Assembly: GCA_022825005.1 (NCBI GenBank)
Contig: JAJDYU010000028.1
Location: forward strand, 1-59,328
Length of the DNA: 59,328 bases
Source: Acidimicrobiia bacterium
Lineage (GTDB): Bacteria; Actinomycetota; Acidimicrobiia; Acidimicrobiales; Bin134
Direction of reading: 5' to 3'
Made by a program: the position numbers and the translations under genes
The notes under the pieces: generated by a model
Told to the model about the DNA's origin: nothing
What the model saw: only the letters and a program-made list of their open reading frames with translations
The model's database searches: none
Shown: piece by piece, positions 7,597 through 16,561 of the stretch
Position numbering within the stretch: the first letter of the stretch is position 1
Layout of the letters: the number at the start of each line of letters is the position of its first letter

Positions 7597-9813
7597 ATGC
7601 GACTCGGACTTGAGAACGACCAGCAGCTCCTCGTAGACAGCTTCGACGAGTTCTTCGCCCGCGAGTCCAGCTCCGACCGGGTGCGCGCCGCTGAAGCCGC
7701 CGGATTCGATTCCGGGCTGTGGAGCGCGCTGGCAGCGACAGGCGCCCTGTCACTGCGCGTTTCCCCCCACCTGGGCGGTGGCGGTGCCTCGCTGTTCGAC
7801 ACCTGCATCGTTCTCGAGCGGGCTGGCCGCCACCTCGCGACCGGTCCAGTTGCGGGCGCAATCGTCGCCGGCAGCCTTCTGGCCGCTTCCGGTGGGGGCG
7901 ACTACCTCAATGCCGCGGTCGATGGCTCTTCTGTAGTCACGTTCGTGCCGGCCCAGCTCGACGCTGACGCTTCAAGGGTGCTTGTCGAAGGCGGGGCCCA
8001 TGCCGACGCGGTGATTCTCTGGCGAGGCGACCACCTGGTTCTTGTCGCTCGCCCCGAAGTGATCGAACCTGTCAGCGACCTCGGTGCCGCCGGATTCGCG
8101 TGGTGGCCCACAGAGAGCAGCACCACGCTCGCCACCGGACCGGAGGCCGGCCGGCTAGCGGCCGCGGGGGTTGCCGAGTGGCGCATCCTCACCGCGGCGG
8201 CGCTGGTAGGGCTAGCCAAGCGATCACTCGAACTCGCCGCCGAGTATGCGTCACACAGGATCCAGTTCGACCGAGTCATCGCAACCTTTCAGGGGATCGC
8301 CCATCCCCTCGCCGACGCGGCCACCGAAATCGAGGGGGCGCGGCTGCTGGTGTGGGACGCAATCTGGCGCGCGGGACAGGGCCAACCCGATGCCGCCGCG
8401 ACTTTCTCGATGGCCTTCGCTTGGGCTGCGGAAGCCGCAACCCGGGCCACGGGAACTGCCTTGCACACGTTCGGCGGCTACGGCCTTGCCCTCGAATACG
8501 ACGTCCAACTTCACCAGCGCCGGGCCAAGGCATGGTCCGCCGTAGCCGGTGATCCGCGGTCGGCCTTGCTCGACGTCGCCGAAGGTCTGTGGGGTGAGTC
8601 TCTTACATCGCTGCCCGAGGTCGGCGATGTGCCCATCGATTTCGGTCTCGGCGAAGAGGCCGAAGCATTCCGGCAGCAGGTTAGGAAGTTCCTAGCCGAT
8701 CACCCTCCCGCTTCCTACGGTTGCGACATCCGGGGGGGCTGGGACGGCCACAGCGCTGAGTTCCATCGGGCGCTTGCCTCCTCCGGCCTGGCATTTGCGA
8801 ACTGGCCCCCCAAGTACGGCGGTCTCGAAAAGAGCCCGTATGAGATGACCGCCTTGCTTCAGGAGCTCTATAGCAGCGGGGTCTCACTCCACCCGATCGC
8901 CAACGCTCGGATGGTGGGCGAAACCCTTCTGCACTTCGCCCAGCGCGAACTGCTCGACGAGGTCATGCCCAAGCTGTGCCGCGGCGAGGTCATCATCTGC
9001 CTTGGCTACACCGAACCGGAATCAGGATCAGACGTTGCAGCCGCCAAGACCCGGGCGGTCCGTGACGGCGATGAGTGGGTCATCGACGGCCAGAAGATGT
9101 TCACCAGCGGGGCGGACATCTGCCAGTACGTCTTCTTGCTCACCCGCACTGACCCGGATGCGGCCAAGCACAAGGGACTCACCATGTTCCTAGTTCCTTT
9201 GAACAGCGAGGGTATCGAAATCCACCCCATCCACACCCTCAGCGGCGAGAAGACCAATGCCGTTTTCTACACCGGCGTTCGAGTGCCCGACCGCTACCGC
9301 ATTGGCGAAGTGAACGGCGGAATGGGCGTGATCGGGTACGCACTCGAGATCGAACATGGCGGGGGCGGCGTGGGTCTCTTCGCCCGAGCCCATGCCGATG
9401 CCCTCGACGCCGCCGTCGAGTGGGCCCGAGTGAATATGGCCAACGGAGAGCCAACCCTGTCCGATCCCGTCGTTCGCACCCGTCTCGCCCGGGTGGCAAC
9501 CCGGGCCCGCATCTCGGAACTGTTCAACCTGCAATCGCTGTGGCGGGGGGCCGAGGGGCGGCCCAACCGCGGCGAAGGCCCGATGTCGAAGCTCTTCAGC
9601 GCCGAGGTTTACATTGAGGACTCAAGCGACCTCGTGGACCTTGCGGCACCTGAGTCGCTGGTGAGCGCCGGTTCGGCCGGGGCCCTGTCCGACGGTGAGC
9701 TTGAGTTCGGGTACCGGCTATCGGCAGCAACGAGCATCTACGGCGGCTCGAGCGAGATCATGCGCAGCATCATCGCCGAGGCCGTGCTCGGAATGCCCCG
9801 CAGCCGCAACTGA
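7597..9813 (+). CDS. two-domain acyl-CoA dehydrogenase (FadE34-like fusion)
   Basis: At 738 aa this is about twice the usual acyl-CoA dehydrogenase length. Residues 1 to about 340 form one ACAD-like unit (with FGGYGLALEYDVQLHQRRAKAW near its end) and residues about 345-738 a second (RQQVRKFLADH, then CLGYTEPESGSDVAAAKT and the C-terminal SIYGGSSEIMRSIIAE). The second unit keeps the FAD/substrate signature better; the first lacks the clear SEPxxGSD stretch and probably serves as the partner half. Mycobacterial FadE34, which acts on steroid side-chain CoA esters, is such a fused alpha-beta protein; similarity is at family level. ATG 7597 is preceded by a purine-rich GAGGAAGAGTGAAGG. It stands first in a plus-strand run with a P450 and two further ACADs. 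Confidence 0.9.
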   Translation: MRLGLENDQQLLVDSFDEFFARESSSDRVRAAEAAGFDSGLWSALAATGALSLRVSPHLGGGGASLFDTCIVLERAGRHLATGPVAGAIVAGSLLAASGGGDYLNAAVDGSSVVTFVPAQLDADASRVLVEGGAHADAVILWRGDHLVLVARPEVIEPVSDLGAAGFAWWPTESSTTLATGPEAGRLAAAGVAEWRILTAAALVGLAKRSLELAAEYASHRIQFDRVIATFQGIAHPLADAATEIEGARLLVWDAIWRAGQGQPDAAATFSMAFAWAAEAATRATGTALHTFGGYGLALEYDVQLHQRRAKAWSAVAGDPRSALLDVAEGLWGESLTSLPEVGDVPIDFGLGEEAEAFRQQVRKFLADHPPASYGCDIRGGWDGHSAEFHRALASSGLAFANWPPKYGGLEKSPYEMTALLQELYSSGVSLHPIANARMVGETLLHFAQRELLDEVMPKLCRGEVIICLGYTEPESGSDVAAAKTRAVRDGDEWVIDGQKMFTSGADICQYVFLLTRTDPDAAKHKGLTMFLVPLNSEGIEIHPIHTLSGEKTNAVFYTGVRVPDRYRIGEVNGGMGVIGYALEIEHGGGGVGLFARAHADALDAAVEWARVNMANGEPTLSDPVVRTRLARVATRARISELFNLQSLWRGAEGRPNRGEGPMSKLFSAEVYIEDSSDLVDLAAPESLVSAGSAGALSDGELEFGYRLSAATSIYGGSSEIMRSIIAEAVLGMPRSRN

Positions 9814-9860
9814 CATGACCGAGACGAGACGGTGCTGTTTCATGGACCCTACGCGACGAG

Positions 9861-9875
9861 TGTGACAGAGTAACA
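9861..9875. promoter_or_regulatory. candidate operator, inverted repeat before P450
   Basis: TGTGAC-AGA-GTAACA is a pseudo-palindrome (five of six arm positions match) in the 116-bp gap between the acyl-CoA dehydrogenase and the P450 gene, 54 bases before the P450 start. Its size and spacing suit a TetR-type dimer. No protein is shown to bind it. Confidence 0.35.
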
Positions 9876-9929
9876 GCACTCGCTCTCTTGTTCGACCGAG
9901 GCAGAGACCAGCACCGAGGAGTCTGCGCC

Positions 9930-11159
9930 ATGCCCTCAGCCGTCGTCACGACCGACACCGACGTGTTCACCTCGTCGGCGGCTTATGCCGACGTGGAGGG
10001 TTGGCACGAGACCGTGACCCCGTTGCGACGGGCGGCGCCGGTGGTGCGGCTGGAGGGAACGGGCATCGAGCCAGTTTGGGCCGTGCTTCGCCACGCCGAG
10101 GTGCTAGAGGTCGAACGCCTCAATGAGCTGTTCACCAATGCGCCCGCGTGCTCGGTCAGCCAGGCCCGCGGGGTTCTTTCCACCGGCTACCAACAGCCAC
10201 TGATGAAGACGCTGGTAGAGATGGACGGCGAGGAGCACCAGGCCCACCGGTTGGTGGTCAATCAGTGGTTCCTTCCCGGAAGCATCCGCCGCCTCGACGC
10301 CGCGATCACGGAGCGGGCCGAGGATGCGATCGCCGACATGCGCCGACTCGGCGACTCGTGCGACTTCGCCCAAGACATCGCCCTGCGCTATCCGCTCCGC
10401 GTCATCATGTCGCTCTTCGGCGTCCCCGACGACGACTACGACACCATGCTGCGTCTCACCCAAGCGCTCATGGAGGCCCATGACCCCGACTCGGAGGGAT
10501 TGGGCCCCGAGACGATGATCGAGTTCTACGAATACTTCCGGGTCTTGGCCGAGAACCGCAGAGCCGAACCGCGCGACGACCTGGCCAGCCTTATCGCCAA
10601 CGCCGAAATCAACGGTGAACCGGTGGGCGACCTCGGCGCCTTCGGCCTCTACCTCATCGTCGCCACCGCGGGCCACGACACCACCAGCGGTGCGGTGGCC
10701 GGGGGGATGGATGCTCTGATCAACCACCCAGAGCAACTCGAGGCGCTCCGGCGTAATCCCGACCTCATAGCCAACGCGGCGGAGGAGATCATTCGCTGGG
10801 TGAGCCCGGTGAAGCACTTCCTGCGGACCGCTCAGACCGACTATGAGCTTGGGGGAGTGCATATCCAAGAGGGCGACCGCGTCCTCCTCTCGTACCCGTC
10901 AGCCAACCGAGACGAGCTCATGTTCGACAATCCCATGTCATTCGACGTCGCACGCCCCTACGCCGATCGGCACATCGCATTCGGCTTTGGACGCCACCAT
11001 TGCCTCGGCGCGCACTTGGCCCGGCTCGAGGTTGCGAAATTCTTCGAGCTGTTGATCCCCCGACTACAGAGCGTGGAGGCCACCGGGCCCTGCCAAAACC
11101 TGAAGTCAAGCATGGTGAGCGGCCCCATCAGCCTCCCGATCACCTACCAGCTGCGCTGA
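9930..11159 (+). CDS. cytochrome P450
   Basis: This is a soluble bacterial P450 of 409 aa. The start is ATG 9930, placed by the GAGGAG at about 9916. The I-helix carries AGHDTTSG, with the normal acid-alcohol pair for oxygen activation. The K-helix E-x-x-R is in AEEIIRWVSP, and the heme-binding loop is FGFGRHHCLGAHLARLE with the axial Cys. It would hydroxylate a small hydrophobic substrate using electrons from a ferredoxin and reductase, neither of which is encoded nearby. It follows the two-domain acyl-CoA dehydrogenase and precedes two more ACADs. This matches catabolic clusters in which a P450 starts oxidation of a terpenoid or steroid side chain. The family assignment within P450s is not possible by eye. 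Confidence 0.95.
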   Translation: MPSAVVTTDTDVFTSSAAYADVEGWHETVTPLRRAAPVVRLEGTGIEPVWAVLRHAEVLEVERLNELFTNAPACSVSQARGVLSTGYQQPLMKTLVEMDGEEHQAHRLVVNQWFLPGSIRRLDAAITERAEDAIADMRRLGDSCDFAQDIALRYPLRVIMSLFGVPDDDYDTMLRLTQALMEAHDPDSEGLGPETMIEFYEYFRVLAENRRAEPRDDLASLIANAEINGEPVGDLGAFGLYLIVATAGHDTTSGAVAGGMDALINHPEQLEALRRNPDLIANAAEEIIRWVSPVKHFLRTAQTDYELGGVHIQEGDRVLLSYPSANRDELMFDNPMSFDVARPYADRHIAFGFGRHHCLGAHLARLEVAKFFELLIPRLQSVEATGPCQNLKSSMVSGPISLPITYQLR

Positions 11160-11185
11160 GTTCGCTCGGATTGAGCTCCAAGGGT

Positions 11186-11216
11186 GAACAATCACACTCT
11201 GTGTGTTCTGTTGTTC
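11186..11216. promoter_or_regulatory. nested inverted repeat before acyl-CoA dehydrogenase
   Basis: Outer arms GAACAA (11186-11191) and TTGTTC (11211-11216) enclose inner arms CACAC (11193-11197) and GTGTG (11201-11205) with loop TCT. It lies in the 88-bp gap between the P450 stop and the next start. Low GC in the arms and no T-run argue against an intrinsic terminator; an operator is more likely. Confidence 0.35.
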
Positions 11217-11247
11217 CATTGAGCCCCCAAGCACTACCCTCGACGGA

Positions 11248-12471
11248 ATGGACCTGGAGCTCGGGCCCCATCACGCGCGGCTGCGTGAGGATGTCCGCAC
11301 CTTCCTCGACCAGCATTGGCCCGCCGATGACGAAAAGGCGTTTCGTCGGCACGCGATCGACCGGGGCCTCATCTATCGGCACGTGCCTAGGGAATACGGC
11401 GGCTCCGAGCAGCCCACCGACCCGATCGCCGACGACATCATCGAGCAAGAATTCACCGCTCGACGCGCCCCACTGGGGATAGTCGGCGAGGGGCCCGACA
11501 TGATCGTGCCCACGCTCCTCTCCCAGGGCACCGAAGAGCAGCGTCGAGAGTTCATCGCGCCCACCTTGCTGGGCGACATCATCTGGTGCCAGGGATACAG
11601 CGAGCCCAGCGCCGGCAGCGATCTTGCATCCCTCAAGAGTCGGGCTGAACTCGACGGGGATGAGTGGGTGATCCATGGCCACAAGGTTTGGAACACGGGA
11701 GCGCGCAACGCCCACTGGATGTTCGGCCTGTTCCGAACCGAACCCGAGATTCCCCGCCATGGGGGTCTGACCTTCCTCCTGATACCCATGGACCAGCCGG
11801 GGATCGAGGTTCAGCCGATCAAGGCGATGACGGGCCATCAAGAGTTCAACGAGGTCTTCCTCGAGGGCGCTCGCACCCCGGTGCGATACACCGTCGGCGG
11901 GCGGGGCAACGGCTGGGCCGTGTCGCGCAGCCTGCTGGTCCACGAGCGAAATCTGATGGGTTTCCGCTCCCAGCAGCTCTTCAACAACATCGTGGACCGG
12001 GCCAGAGACACCACCATCGACGGCGGGCCGGCGCTTGAAGACGGCGCGCTCCGCCGCACTCTGGTCGACCTTGAAGCCGACCTGTTGGCGGCCCGCTACT
12101 CCCGCTACCGGGCCCTTTCCAACGCCGAGCGGGGAAACGACCCGAACGCGGCGCTGGCCGGGGTCGTCAAGAAACTCCATGCCACTGGCCTGGTCAAACG
12201 ATTGGTCCAAGTCGGCATCGATCTGGCCGGAGCCGACGAGGCCCTGCGCGATCCTGGCGACGCAACGGTCGATCTCGGCCGGGCCAATGAACCGGGAGGA
12301 TGGGCCCTGAACTACATGTACACCCACGCGGTTGCCATTGGCGGAGGCGCGCCCAACATTCAGCGCAACATCATTGGTGAGCGCGGGCTGGGACTTCCCC
12401 GCGACCTGCGCACGCCAGCAGTCGAAACCGCTCGAACATCAAACCCGAACCGCGGAGATGGCCCCTCATGA
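11248..12471 (+). CDS. acyl-CoA dehydrogenase (larger subunit type)
   Basis: This flavoprotein of 407 aa would introduce an alpha,beta double bond into an acyl-CoA and pass electrons to ETF. It has the full ACAD layout: an N-terminal helical domain, the beta domain signature CQGYSEPSAGSDLASL, VIHGHKVWNTGA, and a C-terminal helical domain ending GAPNIQRNIIGERGLGLPRD. The start is ATG 11248; the extra N-terminal codons available upstream look unlike protein. Its stop overlaps the start of the next gene (ATGA at 12468-12471), so translation is coupled. With the shorter ACAD at 13854 it may form an alpha2-beta2 enzyme, as paired FadE proteins do in steroid degradation; this is inference. Confidence 0.95.
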   Translation: MDLELGPHHARLREDVRTFLDQHWPADDEKAFRRHAIDRGLIYRHVPREYGGSEQPTDPIADDIIEQEFTARRAPLGIVGEGPDMIVPTLLSQGTEEQRREFIAPTLLGDIIWCQGYSEPSAGSDLASLKSRAELDGDEWVIHGHKVWNTGARNAHWMFGLFRTEPEIPRHGGLTFLLIPMDQPGIEVQPIKAMTGHQEFNEVFLEGARTPVRYTVGGRGNGWAVSRSLLVHERNLMGFRSQQLFNNIVDRARDTTIDGGPALEDGALRRTLVDLEADLLAARYSRYRALSNAERGNDPNAALAGVVKKLHATGLVKRLVQVGIDLAGADEALRDPGDATVDLGRANEPGGWALNYMYTHAVAIGGGAPNIQRNIIGERGLGLPRDLRTPAVETARTSNPNRGDGPS

Positions 12472-13838
12472 TGACTGGAGACGAGTATCGGGCGTCGCTG
12501 CGCGATGGCCGACGGATCTACTACGACGGCGAGCTCGTCGAAGACGTGACGACCCATCCCCGAATGCAGGGCTCGGTCGACCTCATCGCGGCGGGCTACG
12601 ACGCTTATGCCGATTCTGGCCCGGAGGCCTTCGCCGAGGCTTATGAAGCACCGCGCTCTTCTGCGGAACTGCGTGAGCGACTCGAGCTTCTCACCAAATG
12701 GGACACGTCTCTCGTCACCACCCTGGAGAGCCTGAACGCCTTGCGCACCGCGGCGGGCCGCATGGGAAACGATGTCTACAGCAGCCGCATCGAGGACTAC
12801 ATCGCCTGGTGCCAAGAAAACGACGTTCGCTGCGTCCAAACCATCAGTGACGCCAAGGGCCACCGGAACCTGTCACCAGCCAAACAGGACGACCCCGACG
12901 TCTACACCCGCATCGTGGAGGAACGCGCCGATGGCATCGTCATCCGAGGCGCCAAGCTCCACATATCGGCGGCCGCGGTCACCCATGAGATGGTGATCAT
13001 GCCCACCAAGATGATGCGCCCGGGCGAAGAGCAGTGGTCGGTGGCATGTGCGGTGCCGATGAATGCGCCGGGAGTCATCGTGCTCAACACCACCGTGTCG
13101 CCCCGCCTCGATGAGCTCGACGAGCACCCCTACAGCCGGACCCGATCCATGCCTGAGGGATTCGTGGTCTTCGAGGACGTATTCGTTCCGAACGAGCGCG
13201 TATTCCTCTGCGGAGAAGTCGAGCATTCCGCGACCTTCGCCCACTCACTGGGGCTGTGGCAGCGAGCCGGGGGCATTGCCCACATGGCTGAGAACTTCGA
13301 CATACTCGTCGGCCTGGCTCGCCTGCTGGCCGAGGCCAACGGAACCGAGCGCATCAACCACATCAAGGACAAGATCGCCGAGATGGTGATCCACGCCACC
13401 CTGGTTCGGGCGGGGTTTGAGGCCGCGGTCACCAACGTCTCAACCACCCCCGAGGGATGGGTCACGCCGAACGAGCTCTACACGAATGCGGCGAAGTATT
13501 TCGGCGCCAAAGAGTTCCCTCGCATGCTCAGCCTCATCCACGATATCGGAGGCGGGTCGATCGTCACCGCCCCGCTTCCCGGCGATCTCGCCAATCCGGA
13601 GACCCGGCCACTGGTGGAGAAGTACATGCGAACGATGGAGGGGGTATCCGGTGAATACCGCACCAGGCTCTTCCACGCCGTGCGCGACATGACCGCCAGC
13701 GATTTCGGCGGATGGTGGCAGGTGGCCGTGAACATCAGCGGCGCTGGCCTCTATGCGCAAAAGCTCGTCACCACCAAGCACTACGACATGGAACACGCGA
13801 AGGCTGCCGCCCGCCGCGCCGCGGGTCTCGACGACTGA
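12468..13838 (+). CDS. 4-hydroxyphenylacetate 3-hydroxylase / 4-hydroxybutyryl-CoA dehydratase (HpaB/AbfD) family protein
   Basis: This is a 456-aa member of the HpaB/AbfD flavoprotein fold. Conserved blocks are ENDVRCVQTISDAKGHR (residues 117-133), DPDVYTRIVEERADGIVIRG, VVFEDVFVPNERVFLC (233-248) and INHIKDKIAEM (296-306). By memory of the families it resembles 4-hydroxybutyryl-CoA dehydratase (AbfD) more than the aromatic hydroxylase. The Cys-x3-Cys and His/Cys ligands of the AbfD [4Fe-4S] cluster are not visible: residues 78-90 and 258-272 contain no Cys and offer Trp and Ala at the expected places. It is therefore probably a flavin-dependent oxygenase, or an unusual dehydratase or isomerase. 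No flavin reductase is nearby. It is coupled to the ACAD upstream by ATGA and sits 15 bp before the next ACAD. ATG 12471 is an alternative start. Confidence 0.88.
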   Translation: MMTGDEYRASLRDGRRIYYDGELVEDVTTHPRMQGSVDLIAAGYDAYADSGPEAFAEAYEAPRSSAELRERLELLTKWDTSLVTTLESLNALRTAAGRMGNDVYSSRIEDYIAWCQENDVRCVQTISDAKGHRNLSPAKQDDPDVYTRIVEERADGIVIRGAKLHISAAAVTHEMVIMPTKMMRPGEEQWSVACAVPMNAPGVIVLNTTVSPRLDELDEHPYSRTRSMPEGFVVFEDVFVPNERVFLCGEVEHSATFAHSLGLWQRAGGIAHMAENFDILVGLARLLAEANGTERINHIKDKIAEMVIHATLVRAGFEAAVTNVSTTPEGWVTPNELYTNAAKYFGAKEFPRMLSLIHDIGGGSIVTAPLPGDLANPETRPLVEKYMRTMEGVSGEYRTRLFHAVRDMTASDFGGWWQVAVNISGAGLYAQKLVTTKHYDMEHAKAAARRAAGLDD

Positions 13839-13853
13839 AGATACGGGCCATTC

Positions 13854-14930
13854 GTGTACTTCGGCCTCACCGATGAACAGCTCATGATGCAGGACACGGT
13901 GCGGTCGGTGCTCGAGTCCGAATGCCCACCGCTGGCGATCCTGGAACAGCTCAAGACCTCAGTGGAGATGGCCGGTCCGTGGTCGACGCTCTCTGAGATG
14001 GGCGTACCGGGCCTTCTTGCCCCGGAGAAACTTGGCGGCGGCGGTTTCGAACTGCTCGATGCCGCGCTCGTGGCCGAGGTCAGCGGTGAGGGGGCACTCC
14101 CCGGGCCGCTGCTCGGCCACCAACTCGCCATGCTCGCCATCATCGGTGGAGGAAGCGACGAGCAAAAGGAGCGATGGGTGCCCTCGCTGGCCTCCGGTGA
14201 ACGAGTCGGCACCATTGCCTGGGCCGAGTTGGGCGACCGCTGGGACCCGAACTCTTGGACGGTCCGCATCGAGAATGATCGGCTTTATGGGCAGAAGGTT
14301 CACGTCCCGGCCCCTGCACCGTCGGGCTTGGTGGTGGTCGGCACCGCGCCGGGTGGACTGGCGGTGATCGACGATGCATCGACCGGCGTGGAGCTCAGCG
14401 ATTTCGACGGCATCGACCGCACCCGACCCCTAGTTGAAATGCAGTTCGACGGTGCTGTCGCTGAGGTGCTGCCGGGAGGGCCCGATGCGGCCCATCGCCT
14501 CCGAGATGCCGGATGCGTCCTGCTAGCCGCCGATGCCTTCGGGTGTGCCTCGCGGATCATGCGCGAGACCATCGACTACCTGTCGGAGCGGGAGCAGTTC
14601 GGCACCCGGCTGACCCAGTTCCAGGGCATCAAACACGAATTGGCCAACATGGCGGTCGAACTGGAGCCGACCCGGGCGCTCTGGTGGTATGCCGCCCACG
14701 CGCTGGATCACGTCCCAGATGAGGGGCCGAGGGTCCCCGCCATTGCGAAGGCCACGATCGGCGACCGCGCCATGCGCATAGCCCGGGCTTGTGTCGATCT
14801 CCACGGTGCCATCGGCTATGCGTGGGAGACTCCGGTCCACCTCTGGTACAAGCGCATCATGTTCGACCGGGCCTTTCTCGGTGGAAGCGGGTATCACCGC
14901 GACCGCGCCGCTGAACTGGCCGCCTGGTAA
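13854..14930 (+). CDS. acyl-CoA dehydrogenase (small subunit type)
   Basis: This 358-aa acyl-CoA dehydrogenase starts at GTG 13854 with the typical opening YFGLTDEQLMMQDTVRSVL. The middle beta domain is poor in the usual substrate signature. The C-terminal helical part is clear (SEREQFGTRLTQFQGIKHE, a flavin-contacting helix, and DLHGAIGYAWETPVHLWYKR). Such shorter, partly degenerate ACADs act as the second subunit in heteromeric FadE enzymes of mycobacterial sterol catabolism. It is 15 bp after the HpaB/AbfD-fold gene and probably in the same operon as the ACAD at 11248. Its last 37 bases overlap, tail to tail, the 3' end of the acyl-CoA ligase on the other strand. Confidence 0.92.
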   Translation: MYFGLTDEQLMMQDTVRSVLESECPPLAILEQLKTSVEMAGPWSTLSEMGVPGLLAPEKLGGGGFELLDAALVAEVSGEGALPGPLLGHQLAMLAIIGGGSDEQKERWVPSLASGERVGTIAWAELGDRWDPNSWTVRIENDRLYGQKVHVPAPAPSGLVVVGTAPGGLAVIDDASTGVELSDFDGIDRTRPLVEMQFDGAVAEVLPGGPDAAHRLRDAGCVLLAADAFGCASRIMRETIDYLSEREQFGTRLTQFQGIKHELANMAVELEPTRALWWYAAHALDHVPDEGPRVPAIAKATIGDRAMRIARACVDLHGAIGYAWETPVHLWYKRIMFDRAFLGGSGYHRDRAAELAAW

Positions 14931-16561
14931 GGCAGAATGCTGCGGCCTCGGGCCTCGAACTGGCTTCGCAGGGTGGTGATGTCGTGGCTGGTCATGAGCC
15001 GATAGCCGTCGCCGTCTCTTTGCCATACGGGGTCGGGGCAATCCCACGACTCAGCCCGCAACTGTCGGGTAAGGATCTTGTTGGAGGATGTCATCGGGAG
15101 CTCCTCGCAAATCCGCACGTAGCGGGGCAGGGCCTTTGTCCCCAGGTCGGGCTGCTCGCGCAGGAACCGGGCGAAGGCCTGCGGCTCGAAGCTCTCGCCG
15201 TCCCGGAGCAAGATGGCGAGCATGATCTGGTCACCGACGTCAACGTCAGGCACACCGTAGGCACAGACCAGCGCGGCGGACGGGAAGCGGGCCATAACTC
15301 CCTCGATCGTGACCGCGGCCATGTTCTCACCGTCAACCCGCATCCAGTCTGAGTTGCGACCCAGCAAGTAGAAAAAACCGGCCTCATCTCGATAGCCGAG
15401 GTCGCCGGTCCAGAATATGCCGTCGCGGGTCTTTTCCTGCTGGGCCTCGGGGTCATTCCAGTACCCCTCGAACTCAAGATCATCCGCAATTCGAGCGATC
15501 TCGCCAATCGCTTCATCGGGATTTGTCAACCGCCCATCGGCGGTGAAGACAGCGGGATCTTTGGGCTGACCGGTGTCAGGGTCGAGGACCGTGCTACCGG
15601 GTACACCCTGCCCTAGGGCGCCTGGAGGCGTGTCGGGGGTGGCAAAGATGCTGACGCCGCCTTCTGACGATCCGTATGAATCAGAGACCGGGCAGCCGAA
15701 TCGCTCCTCGAATCGCCGGCAGTTGAGTGCCCCGCCTTCGTTGCCGTAGACGAAGCGCAGCGGGTTCTCCCGGTCTTCGGGCGACTCGGGGGTGGCCAGC
15801 ACATAGGCGATTACCTTTCCCACGTAGTTGGCGAGGGTGGCGCCGTACTTGCGGACGTCTGGCATGAACTGCGATGCCGAGAAGCGCCGGCGGATGGCCA
15901 GGGTCGCCCCCCCGGCGAGCGCTGCGCTCCAGCCCGACATAATCCCATTGGCGTGGAAGAAGGGCATGACGGAATAGAGGGTGTCATCGCTGGTGATCTG
16001 CCGGTTCCGGGCGATCATTGGGGCAATGCCAGCAAGGCGGCTCTGGGAGCAGATTGACGCCTTCGGTTCGCCCGAGGTGCCGGAAGTGAAGATCAACAGA
16101 AACGGAGCGGCTTCGTCGATCTCGACGGACGGAGCGGCCTTGCCGGCGTGCTCCTGAACTGTCCCTCGCCACATGTCGGACTCGATGACGTAGGTGGCGT
16201 CGGCCGAAACGCCGGTGTCGAGGCCATCGAGCAGAGGTAGGAACTTCTCCTCGGTGACGAGAACAGCGCACTCGGTGTGGCGTATGTCCCGCTCGAGACC
16301 CGATCCACGACGCGTTGGGTTGATGCCGACGATTGCGCCACCGGTAATGGCGGCAGCGCCCAGCAGGAAGACATAGTCGGGAACGTTCTCCAGCAGAACG
16401 CCGATGTGGAAGGGCTTGTCGTCGGGTCGATGCGACAGCAGAACGTGAGCTCGGGCGATGGCCTCGTCGACATACTCGCGATAGGTCCACGACTGCTCGC
16501 CCGCCCGCAACCCGACAGCGTCATCATCGGCGCGGGCAAGAACAAGATCGGCGATATTCAA
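14894..16561 (-). CDS. acyl-CoA synthetase (AMP-binding enzyme)
   Basis: This ATP-dependent acid:CoA ligase of 555 aa is in the ANL superfamily. The P-loop motif is LLIFTSGTSGEPKASICSQ, followed by SDSYGSSEGG (adenine-binding region) and WTGDLGYRDEAGFFYLLGR before the C-terminal domain with a catalytic Lys near SSNKILTRQ. The best start is the TTG at 16561 (AAAGGGG upstream), giving MNIADLVLARADDDAVG; longer readings run into non-protein sequence. It is close to FadD17/FadD19-type ligases in general layout, but the substrate is open. It is divergent from the aldo/keto reductase at 16649 across an AT-rich 87-bp gap, so the two may share control. Its end overlaps the ACAD on the plus strand by 37 bp. 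Confidence 0.92.
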   Translation of the reverse strand: MNIADLVLARADDDAVGLRAGEQSWTYREYVDEAIARAHVLLSHRPDDKPFHIGVLLENVPDYVFLLGAAAITGGAIVGINPTRRGSGLERDIRHTECAVLVTEEKFLPLLDGLDTGVSADATYVIESDMWRGTVQEHAGKAAPSVEIDEAAPFLLIFTSGTSGEPKASICSQSRLAGIAPMIARNRQITSDDTLYSVMPFFHANGIMSGWSAALAGGATLAIRRRFSASQFMPDVRKYGATLANYVGKVIAYVLATPESPEDRENPLRFVYGNEGGALNCRRFEERFGCPVSDSYGSSEGGVSIFATPDTPPGALGQGVPGSTVLDPDTGQPKDPAVFTADGRLTNPDEAIGEIARIADDLEFEGYWNDPEAQQEKTRDGIFWTGDLGYRDEAGFFYLLGRNSDWMRVDGENMAAVTIEGVMARFPSAALVCAYGVPDVDVGDQIMLAILLRDGESFEPQAFARFLREQPDLGTKALPRYVRICEELPMTSSNKILTRQLRAESWDCPDPVWQRDGDGYRLMTSHDITTLRSQFEARGRSILPYQAASSAARSR

